The notes under the pieces: generated by a model | Database searches by the model: none | Seen by the model: the letters and a program-made list of their open reading frames with translations, nothing else | What the model was told of the DNA's origin: nothing | Program-made: the position numbers and the translations under genes | Assembly (NCBI RefSeq): GCF_045679555.1 | Contig: NC_092091.1 | Span: 76,280,730-76,344,729 of the forward strand | Length of the DNA: 64,000 bases | Source: Salvelinus alpinus | Taxonomy: Eukaryota > Chordata > Actinopteri > Salmoniformes > Salmonidae | Reading direction: 5' to 3' | In this document: piece by piece, positions 21,286-32,900 of the stretch | Layout of the letters: the number at the start of each line of letters is the position of its first letter | Numbering within the stretch: position 1 is the first letter of the stretch

Positions 21286-22387
21286 ATGCTAACCTGTCTA
21301 TATGACTATCATCCTGTAGTACTCACATCTGTAGCCAAAAATTCTTTGAAAGCCTGTTCATGGCTCACATCAACACCATCATCCCAGACAACCTGTACCC
21401 ACTCCAATTTGCATACAGCCCCAACATATCCACAGATGACACAATCTCTAGTGCACTCCACTGCATTTTTCACTTGGACAAAAGGAACAGCAAAAGTACA
21501 TGAGAATGCTTTTCATTGGCTACAGCTCAGCGTTCAACACCATAGTGCCCTCCAAGCTCATCACTAAGCTAAGGACCCTGGGACTGAACCATGGACTGAA
21601 GACCTCCCTCTGCAACTATATCCTGGACTTCGTGACGGGACGCCCCCAGGTAGTGAGGGTAGGCAACAACACACCCGCCACACTAACCATCAACACAGGG
21701 GGCCCTCAGGGATGCGTGCTTAGTCCCTTCCTATACTCTCTGTTCACCCACGATGCCTGGCCATGCACGACTCCAACATTATTTCGTTTGCAGATAACAC
21801 AATGGTGGTAGGCCTGACCACTGACGACGATGAGACAGCCTTTAGGGAGGATATCAGAGACCTGGCAGTGTGGTGCCAGGACAACAACCTCCCTCAACGT
21901 GGGCAAGTCAAAGGAGCTGATTGTGGACTTTCGAGCACGCACCCATTCACATTGACGGGGCTGTAGTGGGTCGAGAGCTTCAAGTTCCTCGTTGTCCACA
22001 TCACTAAGGATCTATTGGCGGCAGGTAGCCTTGTGGTTAGAGCATTGGGCCAGTAACTGAAAGGTTGCTGGATCAAATCCTTGAGCTGACAAGGTAAAAA
22101 TCTGTAGTTTTGCCCCTGAACAAGGCAGTTAAACCCGCTGTTCCCCGGTAGGCCGTCATTGTAAATAAGAATATGTTCTTAACTGACTTGCCTAGTTAAA
22201 TAAAAAATCTATCATGGTCCAAACACACCAACACAGTCGTGAATTACTTTTATTATTATGTTTTACTTTTCTATTATTTCTGTATTTTCTTTCTCTGCAT
22301 TATTGGGAAGGGTCCATAAGTAAGCATTTCACTGTTAGTCCACACCTGTTGTTTACGAAGCATGTGACAAATAAAATGTGATTATGA
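21286..22387 (+). mobile_element. LINE (CR1/L2-Rex-like) fragment carrying a SINE
   Basis: Plus-strand pieces include [40 protein letters not shown] and [15 protein letters not shown]. These are the palm region of a non-LTR reverse transcriptase. Frame shifts are present near 21345, 21480 and 21745. Its own 3' end, GTAAGCATTTCACTGTTAGT and then ACAAATAAAATGTGA, is at 22320-22387. A SINE with a 6-base target repeat splits the 3' part. It is the same family as the inverted pieces at 47146-48060. Confidence 0.87.
22016..22206 (+). mobile_element. Complete tRNA-derived SINE
   Basis: The head has a tRNA-like A box (TAGCCTTGTGGTTAGAGC) and B-box region (GGTTGCTGGATCAAATCC). The tail GTAGGCCGTCATTGTAAATA and then TTGCCTAGTTAAATAAAAAA is nearly identical to the 3' end of the LINE at 9842-13163. 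The 6-base target repeat ATCTAT flanks it (22010-22015 and 22207-22212). The element sits inside another LINE. Confidence 0.88.
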
Positions 22388-22498
22388 ATTCAAAATTGTT
22401 CTTGTCTTTTCTTTTGTGCACTTCGCTACGTCATTCTCTCGAAGCATTATTATTCCAAACAACAAAAGCACCCTAAATGTTTACACAACAAAAGCTTT

Positions 22499-24265
22499 AC
22501 ATTTTAGTAATTTAGCAGATGCTCTAATCCAAAGTGACTTACAGTGGCTTGCGAAAGTATTCACCCCTATTGGCATTTTTCCTATATTGTTGCCTTACAA
22601 CCTGGAATTAAAATAGATTTTGGGGGGGTTGTGTCATTTGATTTACACAACATGCTTACTACCACTTTGAAGATGCAAAATATGTTTTCTTGTGAAACAA
22701 ACAAGAAATAAGACAAAAAAAACTGAAAACTTGACCATGCATAAGTATTCACCCCCCGAAGTCAATACTTTGTAGAGCCACCTTTTGCAGCAACTACAGC
22801 TGCAAGTCTCTTGGGGTATGTCTCTATAAGCTTGGCACATCTAGCCACTGGGATTTTTGCCCATTCTTCAAGGTAAAACTGCTCCAGCTCCTTCAAGTTG
22901 GATGGGTTCTGCTAGTGTACAGCAATCTTTGTCATACCACAGATTCTCAATTGGATTGAGGTCTGGACTTTGACCAGGCTATTCCAAGACATTTAAATGT
23001 TTCCCCTTAAACAACTTGAGTGTTGGTTTAGCAGTATGCTTAGGGTCATTGTCCTGCTGGAAGGTGAACCTCTGTCCCAGTCTCAAATATCTGGAAGACT
23101 GAAACAGGTTTTCCCTCAAAAAATTCCCTGTATTTAGCACCATCCATCATTCCTTCAATTCTGACCATTTTCACAGTCCCTGCCGTTGAAAGACATCCCC
23201 AAATCATGATGATGCCACCACCATGCTTCACTGTGGGGATGGTGTTCTCAGGGTGATGAGAGGTGTTGGATTTGCGCTAGACATAGCGTTTTCCTTGATG
23301 GCCAAAAAGCTCCCAAATGCCTTTTGGCGAACACCAAACGTGTTTGCTTATTTTTTTCTTTAAGCAATGACTTTTTTATGGCCACTCTTCTGTAAAGCCC
23401 AGCTCTCTGGAGTGTATGGCTTAAAGTGGTCCTATGGACAGATACTCCAATCTCTGTGGAGCTTTGCATCTCCTTCAGGGTTATCTTTGGTCTCTTTGTT
23501 GCCTCTCTGATTAATGCCCTACTAGCCTGATCCGTGAGTTTTGGTGGGCGACCCTCTCTTGGCAGGTTTGTTGTGGTGCCATATTCTTTCCATTTTTTAA
23601 CATTGGATTTAATGGTGCTCCGTGGGTTTTTCAAAGTTTTTTATATTTTTTTTATAACCCAACCCTGATCTGTACTTCTCCACAACTTAGTCCCTGACCT
23701 GTTTGGAGAGCTCCTTGGTCTTCATGGTGCCGCTTGCTTGGTGGTTCCCCTTGATTAAGGGTGTTGCAGACTCTGGGGCCATTCGGAACAGGTGTATATA
23801 TACTGAGATCATGTGACACTTAGATTGCACACAGGTGGACTTTAACTAATTATGTGACTTCTGAAGGTAATTGGTTGCACCAGATCTTATTTAGGAGCTT
23901 CATAGCAAAGGGGGTGAATACATATGCACGCACCACTTTTCCGTTCTATTTTTTGTCCATTTTTTTTAACAAATCATTTTTTTCATTTTACTTCACCAGT
24001 TTGGTCTATTTTGTGTATGTCCATTACATGAAATCCCAATAAAAATCTATTTAAAATTACAGGTTGTAATGCAAAATAATAGTAAAATTGCCAAGGGGGA
24101 TGAATACTTTTGCAAGGCACTGTATACGAGCAATTAGGGTTAAGTGTCTTGCTCAAGGTCACATCGACAGACTTTTCACCTAGCTCCGGGATTCAAACCA
24201 GCAACCTTTCGGTTACTGGGTCAACACACTTAACTGCTATGCTACCTACCTATAGGATACCTGCC
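22499..24265 (-). mobile_element. SINE split by a Tc1-like element
   Basis: The two halves, 22499-22541 (tail) and 24123-24265 (head), join across the Tc1-like element into a tRNA-derived SINE in minus orientation. Its tail type, reading GCATCTGCTAAATTACTAAA on the minus strand, differs from the SINE at 22016. The target repeat GCTTT lies on both sides (22494-22498 and 24266-24270). Confidence 0.78.
22542..24122 (-). mobile_element. Tc1-like transposon with both ends (copy 2 of the 1-1081 element)
   Basis: Inverted ends of roughly 85 bases start CAGTGGCTTGCGAAAGTATT on the left and CAGTGCCTTGCAAAAGTATT on the right, with TA target repeats. Length is 1581 bases, normal for the family. On the minus strand, 23248-23634 encodes the transposase N-terminal part (TNLPREGRPPKLTDQ, KITLKEMQSS) and 23046-23231 a middle part ([14 protein letters not shown]). 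Frame breaks make it non-functional. Confidence 0.94.
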
Positions 24266-24300
24266 GCTTTGATACTTGTAATCAATCAATTCATAAAAAC

Positions 24301-24724
24301 TATCATGACTCAAAGCGAGACCCAGATGCAGACACAGGAGGCAGATGGTTGGAGTCTTCCAATGTTTATTAATCCAAAAGGAGTAGGCAAGAGAATGGTC
24401 GTGGACAGGCAAAAGGTCAAAACCAGATCAGAGTCCAGGAGGTACAGCGTGGCAGACAGGCTCGTGGTCAAGGCAGGCAGAAAGGTCAGTCAGGTGGGTA
24501 CAGAGTCCAAAAACAGGCAAGGGTCAAAACCAGGAGGACTAGAAAAAGGAGAAATAGTTGCAAAAATCAGAAGAACGGGAAAAACGCTGGTTGACTTGGA
24601 AAAACATACAAGACGAACTGGCACAGACAGGAAACACAGGGATGAATACAGTGGGGAAAATAAGCGACACCTGGAGGGGGTGGAGACAATCACAGAGACA
24701 GGTGAAACAGATCAGGGCGTGACA
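24301..24724 (-). mobile_element. Solo LTR (fossil, copy 2)
   Basis: Same 424-base solo LTR as 1260-1683, with the perfect 5-base target repeat AAAAC at 24296-24300 and 24725-24729. Ty3/Gypsy-like by target-repeat length and resemblance. No internal region. Confidence 0.82.
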
Positions 24725-24858
24725 AAAACATAAAAGAACAAGTCTTTCCCAATCACTGTGAGAATAGATGGGGATCCCTGCTTCATTAAAACTAACACGG
24801 CTGGGTTTTGAATTCACAGCTAATGGAGAGAGAACTATTCCTTCATATCATCTATGAC

Positions 24859-24953
24859 ACCCTATTCCCTATATAGTGCTTTCTAATGCACTACTTTGCC
24901 AGGGCCTGCCATGGTTTCTAGACCAAAGTAGTGCACTATATAGAGAATAGGGT
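24859..24953. repeat. Small foldback repeat (copy 2)
   Basis: Same 21-base arms as 1818-1912, at 24859-24879 and 24933-24953. Confidence 0.7.
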
Positions 24954-24959
24954 ACCATT

Positions 24960-25637
24960 TAAGACTCACACCCTGCTCTCTCTATCTGTCTTTGTGTATG
25001 GTCTTCAGGGGTTTCTTCAGATAGCCAGGTGTAGGGTTTCTCCCCAATGTGGACCAGTTTGTGCCTCTTCAGATTATTGTAATCCAGAAAGCGCTTCCTG
25101 CAGTACGAGCACCAGTGTCTCTTCTCCCCGTGGTGCCACCTCAGGTGGACCTTCAGCTCCAGGCGCTTCGAGGATGCGTCGGATGATGAAGCGTTTGGCA
25201 CAGATCAGGCAGACGAACAGTCGCACGCCGCTGTGTTTGGTCACGCCAAAAGCGGTAGACGGTGGCCCTGTTGAAAGTAGTGGCCCTGCTGGTTGCCGTG
25301 GATGCAGTTTCAGGCCTTGAAGTTGGGGAAGTCCTTGCCGCAGAAAGAGCAGGAGGGAGGAGTGGCTCTCTAAAGCGGCAGTGCTGCTCAGGACACGACC
25401 GCAGTCTGCGCACTGGTTCTTAGCGAGATGTTTCTGCTGAAATGGGGAGACATGGAGCTGGAACGGCAACTACATCAGTTGTGATTGGCGGTACTGCCAT
25501 GCCTGCTGGAATGTCAGCGGGCACTGGGAGGACATGAAGCCGGAGCGAGGGCTGGCGGTGATAATGAAGGGGGTAGGTCGAGGGCTGGAGGGAGACCATT
25601 TAAAATGTAAAGCCGCCACGGCCACCGAACGAGGTCT
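24960..25637 (-). pseudogene. Decayed copy of the gene E last exon (copy 2)
   Basis: Same fragment as 1919-2593, with the same internal deletions and the same abrupt end at a LINE tail. Minus-strand pieces include HLRWHHGEKRHWCSYC and FLDYNNLKRHKLVH. The shared breaks show that decay began before the segmental duplication. It differs from copy 1 by point changes and one small insertion near 25350. Confidence 0.9.
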
Positions 25638-26493
25638 CAAATCAAATCAAATATTATTTGTCACATACACATGGTTAGCAGATGTTATTAATACGAGTGT
25701 AGCGAAATGCTTGTGCTTCTAGTTCCGACCATGCAGTAATATCTAACAAGTAATCTAACCTAACAATTTCACAACAACTACCTTATACACACAAGTGTGA
25801 AGGAATTAATAAGAATATGTACATAAAAAAATATATGAATGAGCGATGGCCGAACGGCATAGGCAAGATGCAGTAGATGGTATAGAGTACAGTATATGAG
25901 ATGAGTAATGTAGGGTATGTAAACATTATATAAAGTGGCTGGTGATACATTTAGTACATACATTTTTCATTATTAAAGTGGCTAGAGATGAGTCAGTATG
26001 TTGACAGCAGCCACTCAATGTTAGTGATGGCTGTTTAACATTCAGACAAAGCAAAAACAGGTTTTTAGAAATGTTAACACAGTTCTTAAATACAAACCTG
26101 AAATATCAAATTTACATAAGTAAAATTTGCTGTTTTTCAGTCTCTCGGTCCCAGCTTTGATGCACCTGTACTGACCTCGCCTTCTGGATGATAGCGGGGT
26201 GAACAGGCAGTGGCTCGGGTGGTTGTTGTCCTTGATGATCTTTTTGGCCTTCCTGTGACATCGGGTGGTGTAGGTGTCCTGGAGGGCAGGTAGTTTGCCC
26301 CCGGTGATGCGTTGTGCAGACCTCACTACCCTCTGGAGAGCCTTACGGTTGTGGGCGGAGCAGTTGCCGTACCAGGCGGTGATGCAGCCCGACAGGATGC
26401 TCTCGATTGTGCATCTGTAAAAGTTTGTGAGTGTTTTTGGTGACAAGTCGAATTTCTTCCGCCTCCTGAGGTTGAGAGGCGCTGCTGCAGCAG
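25638..26493 (-). mobile_element. 5'-truncated LINE (copy 2 of 2594-3452)
   Basis: Minus-strand reverse-transcriptase C-terminus (FYRCTIESILSGCITAWYGN, RKAKKIIKDNNHPSH) with the CAAAT-type tail at the left end. The flanks are identical to copy 1. Positions 26494-27261 to its right hold no recognised gene, as in copy 1. Confidence 0.88.
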
Positions 26494-27261
26494 CTCTGCT
26501 TTGCCAAGCGCAAGAAGTATGTGTGCCCTGACTTCTACAGAGGTCATATCGCAGTAAATGCTGTACAGCCACTGCAGACGTCTGATTAACCATGCAAAGC
26601 CTTTACTTTAAGGGACTTGATTTGGCCTCCACAGATATCCAGATCATATTTTCAGATCAAGCATAAATATGATTTTACGGTTGGCTAATGCTAATAAGCT
26701 ATGGTTAGCACTCAGCATCCTTAAGCTAGTGGGTGTCAGTCAGAGTTATTTAACAATATATTAAGTGGATGGGCAAGCTAAGGATGTTGATATAAGTCAC
26801 GATATTAGGAAAAGTGTTTATTTCCAGCTAGTGTATTTGATGGGTTTCGTTTCTGTAGCTAGCTTGGCTGGCTAGTTCAGTAGCTACTGGCTGGCGAGCT
26901 AGCTGAGACCGAGAAGAGAGAATGTTTTTCTGACTGAAGCACATATCTTCTGACAGTGACACAGTGGACAGAAGCTGTCCACACCCTGTGGACAGAAGCT
27001 GAACTTTACTGAAACATTATAATTCACCCTGTTCAAAATCAGCAATGTTGACGTGGTAGAACTGACAAAATTAAATGAATCGTAGTCTTATTACCTTTTC
27101 CATTATACAAGCAAACATGTTTGGCTCATGTCTGTTATTTCCATTCATTCCATATGTAACTATTTGTAAAAAAAATATACATATATATATTTCATTAAGC
27201 TTTTATTTCTATTACTCTTTTTATTCAATTAGCTACATACTTCTATTGTTGTTGCATTGTC

Positions 27262-28135
27262 GAGAGGTTAACCTGCAAGTAAGCATTTCATTGCACTGAG
27301 TATTCCATGTATATGAGATGTATATGACAAATAAACTAACTTGAACTTGCTATGCGAATGACACTCTACTAATTTTCTCTTTTCCCCCCCTTCTGACACC
27401 CAGGTGGCGACACGTATCTCTGCGTGCCTGGCAGATATCTCAGCTTGGATGTCAGCCCACCACCTCAAGCTCTACAAGACAGAACTGCTCTTCCTCCCGG
27501 TTGACAACTCCAAAGTGTCGCAAAGAACCTTGGCGTGACCCTGTACAACACCCTGTAGTTCTCTGCAAACATCAAAGCAGTGACCTGCTCCTGCAGGTTC
27601 ATGCTCTACAACATCCATAGAGTACGACCCTACCTCACACAGGAAGTGGCGCAGGTCCTATTCCAGGCACTTGTCATCTCCCGTCTGGACTACTGCAACT
27701 CTCTGTTGGCTGGGCTCCCTGCTTGTGTCATCAAACCCCTGCAACTTATCCAGAACACAGCAGCTCACCTGGTTTTCAACCTTCCACAGTTCTCACGTCA
27801 CGCTCCTCTGCACACTCCAATGGCTTCCAGTCGAAGCTTGCATCCACTACAATACCATGGTGCTTACCTACGGAACAGCAAGAGGAACTGCCTCTCCCTA
27901 CCTTCAGGCTATGCTAAAACCCTACACCCCAACCCGAGCACTCCGTTCTGCCACCTCAGGTCTCTTGGCCCTCCCACTCCTACGGGAGGGCAGCTCCCGC
28001 TCAGCCCAGTCCAAGCTCTTCTGTCCTGGCACCCCAATGGTAATACCATCTTCCCCCTGAAGCTAGGACAATAGAGTCCCTGCCCATCTTCCAAAAACAT
28101 CTGAAACACTACCTCTTCAAACAGTATCTTAAATA
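27262..28135 (+). mobile_element. LINE tail and LINE reverse-transcriptase fragment (copy 2)
   Basis: Counterpart of 4221-5090. The coding part runs from about 27347 and includes ISRLDYCNSLLAGLP, PLQLIQNTAAHLVFN and YTPTRALRSATSGLLA. This copy keeps a short segment near 27970 (PLLREGSSRSAQSKLF) that copy 1 has lost. Confidence 0.84.
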
Positions 28136-28238
28136 ATCCTCCAACTCACCTCGACCAATAATCAGTTTGGCTTATTGCACATGTCAGAGTCTATGGTTGA
28201 AGTTGTTGAGTGTTTTTTGGCAATACACTATAGATGTA

Positions 28239-29017
28239 CAGTACCTGTCAAAAGTTTGAACACACCTACTCATTCAGGGGTTTTCTTCGTTTTTACTATT
28301 TTCTGATGATTGTGGAGGCCAGGTCTTCTGATGCAGCACTCCATCACTCACCATCTTGGACAAATAGCTCTTACACAGCCTGGAGGTGTGTTGGGTCACT
28401 GTCCTGTTGAAAAACAAATGATAGTCGCAATAAGTGCAAACCAGATGGGATGAGAGCCAGTTTCATCATAGCGCTTGATGGTTTTGCAACTGCACCTGAA
28501 GAAACTTTCAAAGTTCTTGACATTTTCCAGATTGACTGACCTTCACGTCTTAAAGTATTGCTGGACTGTCATTTCTCTTTGCTTATTTGAGCTGTTCTTG
28601 CCACAATATGGAGTTGGTCTTTTACCAAATAGAACTATCGTCTGTATACCCCACCTACTTTGTCACAACACAACTGATTGTCTCAAACGCATTAAGGAAA
28701 GAAATTCCACAAATTAACTTTTAAGGAGGCACACCTGTTAATTAAAATGCATTCCAGGTGACAACCTCATGTAGTTGGTTGTGAGAATGCCAACAGTGTG
28801 CAAAGCTGTCATCAAGGCAAAGGGTGGCTACATTGAATAATCTCAAATATAAAATACATTTTGATTTGTTAAACACTTTTTGGGTTACTAAATGATTCCA
28901 CATGTGTTATTTCATAGTTTTGATGTTTTAACTATCATTCTACAATGTAGAAAATAGTAAAAAAATAAAGAAAAACCCTTGAATGAGTAGGTGTGTCTAA
29001 ACTTTTGACTGGTACTG
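28239..29017. mobile_element. Internally deleted Tc1-like element (copy 2 of 5274-6050)
   Basis: 779 bases with the CAGTACC-family inverted ends and TA repeats. No usable transposase. Confidence 0.9.
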
Positions 29018-29020
29018 TAT

Positions 29021-29095
29021 GTGTTCCAGAGTAGAGTGTTCCAGAGGAGACTGTTCCAAAGTAGAGTGTTCCAGAGGAGACTGTTCCAAAGTAGA
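29021..29095. repeat. 15-base minisatellite, 5 units
   Basis: Counterpart of 6054-6203 with half as many units. Confidence 0.95.
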
Positions 29096-29929
29096 GAGAC
29101 CCACAGTAGTAACTGTACTTGAATACTGACAATGTCTGCTGTTGCAGGTGGGAAGATGCTAGTTAGTTACCTGAAAAATATTGAATCTCTCAATGTTCAT
29201 CTTAAAGTGCACCAAATTCATGCATTTAGCTGTTGATATTACTTTTTTTGTTGGCAGTGGTTCTCTTCAACCCACACTTTCATATGAATCTACAATATAT
29301 TAATATTTCCCCCCAAAAAGTACAGGGTTGATCAGAATTGGCCTATGTTGGTGATATGACTTCTTCTTCTTTTATGGACTCGGCGCACAGTGCTTTGTGT
29401 GACGCATTGAGTGATGGCTGAGATAAATTGCTTCCCGTGTACATTTCCTGTCAATTTATACACAGTAATTAAAGGTCGTCTTTTTAACTCGAATAAGGTA
29501 GCGTTCCGACGTAGAATGTCCCACTACCCGACCCGTTGGTTTGTTTCCGGAAGTACATTTTTTGGGGGTGGATGCTTGTTGTGTTGACTGGCTATCAAAG
29601 TAAGTGCCGAGCCAACTACCATAGCCTTGCTTTCTCTCAATACCTCTGGTATTTTTATTTATACGAATAGCCTCATATACAGTAAATGCTACATCTTATA
29701 TCTCGAAATTATTTTTAAAAAATGCATTAGGTAGAGACCACAACATCCAACAGTAACGTTTGCTAGCATGCTAACACAGACAAAAGTGGTTTAGTTACCT
29801 GTATCTTTGCAGCTAATTTTAGCGATTTTTCCTTTTGATATACGGAATCGTAACACTGACCAACCTGAACAAAAGTAGCTAAAAGTTACTATCTCTTAAC
29901 TGTAGTTAGCTGCTCATAGACACTTTGCC

Positions 29930-32900
29930 ATGATGTCCGCAGCCATCATAACTTTCCAATCTCAGCTCTCCGGAGTCATGGAGACGGTCCTTAAGTCAGC
30001 CATGTACGAGATCACCAGGCTGGTGGAGGATAGTTTCCTGGAGGAGGTGTCCCGGAGCCGGGAACAGGTCGAGTCACTGAAGACGCGGCTGCAGTGGTCG
30101 GAGAACAGAGAGGGAGGCCAGAGGGGGAAGTGTCGGGACTGTGGGAGAGCTGGCAAGGAAGGTGAAGAGATAAGCTTAGGAACTTCACAGACAGGTGAGA
30201 AGAGAGACATCTAACGACACAGTACCAGTCAAAAGTTTGGACACACCTACTCATTCTAGGGTTTTTCATTATTTTTATTATTTTCTACATTGTAGAATAA
30301 TAGTGACATCAAAACTATGAAATAACACATGGAATCATGTAGTAACCCAAAAAGTGTTAAACAAATCAAAACATCAAACTAGCCGCTTTTAACAGCTTTG
30401 CACACGCTTGGCATTCTCTCAACCAGCTTCACTAGGAATGCTTTTCCAACAGTCTTGAAGGAGTTTCCACAAATGCTGAGCACTTGTCGGCTGCTTTTCC
30501 TTCACTCTGTGGTCCAACTCATCCCAAACCATCTCTATTGGGTTGAGGTCAGGTGTTTGTGGAGGCCAGGTCATCTGATGCAGCACTCCATTACTCCCCT
30601 TCTTGGTCAAATAGCCCTTACACAGCCTGGAGGTGTGTTAGGTCATTGTCCTGTTGAAAAACAAATGATAGGCCCACTAAGCGCAAACCAGATGGGATGA
30701 CGTATCGCTGCAGAATGCTGTGTTAGCCATGCTGATTAAGTGTGCCTTGAATTCTAAATAAATCACATACGGTGTCACCAGCAAAGCACCACCGTTACAC
30801 CTCCTGGATGCTTCCCGGTGGGAACCACACATGCGGAGATCATCCGTTCACCTGCTCTGCGTCTCACGAAGACACGGCGGTTGTAACCAAAAGTCTCACA
30901 TTTGGACTCATAAGACCAAAGGAAAGATTTCCACCGGTCTAATGTCCATTGCTCGTGTTTCTTGGCCCAAGCTGTCCTTTAGTAGTGGTTTCTTTGCAGC
31001 AATTTGACCATGAAGACCTGATTCACGCAGTCTCCTCTAAACTGTTGATTTTGAGATGTGTCTGTTACATGAAGTCTGTGAAGCATTTATTTTTTGGCTG
31101 CAATTTCTGTGGCTGTTAACTCTAATGAACGTATCCCCTGCAGTAGAGGCAACTCTGGGTTTTGTGACTGCACTTGAAGAAACATGAACGGTTCTTGAAA
31201 TTTCCTGGATTGACTGACCTTCATGTCTTAAAGTAATAATTGACTGTCATTTCTCTTTGCTTATTTGAGCTGTTCTTGCCATAATATAGACTTGGTCTTT
31301 CACCAAATAGGTCTGTCTTTTGCATACCTCCCCTACCTTTTCACAACACAACTGATAGGCTCAAATGCATTAAGAAGGAAATAAATTCCACAAATTATCT
31401 TTTAAAAAGGCACACCTGTTAATTGAAACCCGACCTCAACTGGAATGAGTATGTGTGTCCAAACTTTTGACTGGTTATATATATATGGAGGCATCACTGA
31501 AGTGGGGCTGCTGTATTGTGTACCTTATATACTTTGGTGATCACTGATCAGACAGTATTGGTTTAAGAAAAGAGTCAGTCATGGCTGGTGGTGGCATCTT
31601 AATAAGATGTTTCCTTTCCTTCATCTGATGTGAGGAGACTCCATTATCCACAATGTTACTTTCCTTTTACTCCAAATGAAATGTTCTCTTTGTTTACCTG
31701 TGGCCAGATGTGGAGAGGGGGCGTGGCCTGAAGCAGGAGAAGGTACCAGGGGAAGAGTGGAGCAGCTGTGGGGGCGTGGCCAGGGAAACAACCTTCAATG
31801 ATCTGGAGGAGGCTGAGGCCACCAGCCCTAGGAGAATCTCTGAGGTAGGTAGGGGACTGACTAAACACATGGAGGCTGAGGCCACCAGCCCTAAGAGAAC
31901 CTCTGAGGTAGGTAGGGGACTGACTAAACACATGGAGGCTGAGGCCACCAGCCCTAAGAGAACCTCTGAGGTAGGTAGGGGACTGACTAAACACATGGAG
32001 GCTGAGGCCACCAGCCCTAGGAGAATCTCTGAGGTAGGTAGGGGACTGACTAAACACATGGAGGCTGAGGCCACCAGCCCTAAGAGAACCTCTGAGGTAG
32101 GTAGGGGACTGACTAAACACATGGAGGCTGAGGCCACCAGCCCTAGGAGAATCTCTGAGGTAGGTAGGGGACTGACTAAACACATGGAGGCTGAGGCCAC
32201 CAGCCCTAAGAGAACCTCTGAGGTAGGTAGGGGACTGACTAAACACATGGAGGCTGGGGCCACCAGCCCTAAGAGAACCTCTGAGGTAGGTAGGGGACTG
32301 ACTAAACACATGGAGGCTGAGGCCACCAGCCCTAGGAGAACCTCTGAGGTAGGTAGGGGACTGACTAAACACATGGAGGCTGAGGCCACCAGCCCTAGGA
32401 GAATCTCTGAGGTAGGTAGGGGACTGACTAAACACATGGAGGCTGAGGCCACCAGCCCTAAGAGAACCTCTGAGGTAGGTAGGGGACTGACTAAACACAT
32501 GGAGGCTGAGGCCACCAGCCCTAAGAGAACCTCTGAGGTAGGTAGGGGACTGACTGAACACATGGAGGCTGAGGCCACCAGCCCTAGGAGAACCTCTGAG
32601 GTAGGTAGGGGACTGACTAAACACATGGAGGCTGAGGCCACCAGCCCTAGGAGAATCTCTGAGGTAGGTAGGGGACTGACTAAACACATGGAGGCTGAGG
32701 CCACCAGCCCTAAGAGAACCTCTGAGGTAGGTAGGGGACTGACTAAACACATGGAGGCTGAGGCCACCAGCCCTAGGAGAATCTCTGAGGTAGGTAGGGG
32801 ACTGACTAAACACATGGAGGCTGAGGCCACCAGCCCTAGGAGAATCTCTGAGGTAGGTAGGGGACTGACTAAACACATGGAGGCTGAGGCCACCAGCCCT

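Noticed and set aside
22016-22206. A tRNA gene
   Set aside because: The tRNA-like part is the head of a SINE with target repeats and a LINE-type tail. No intact cloverleaf was evident.
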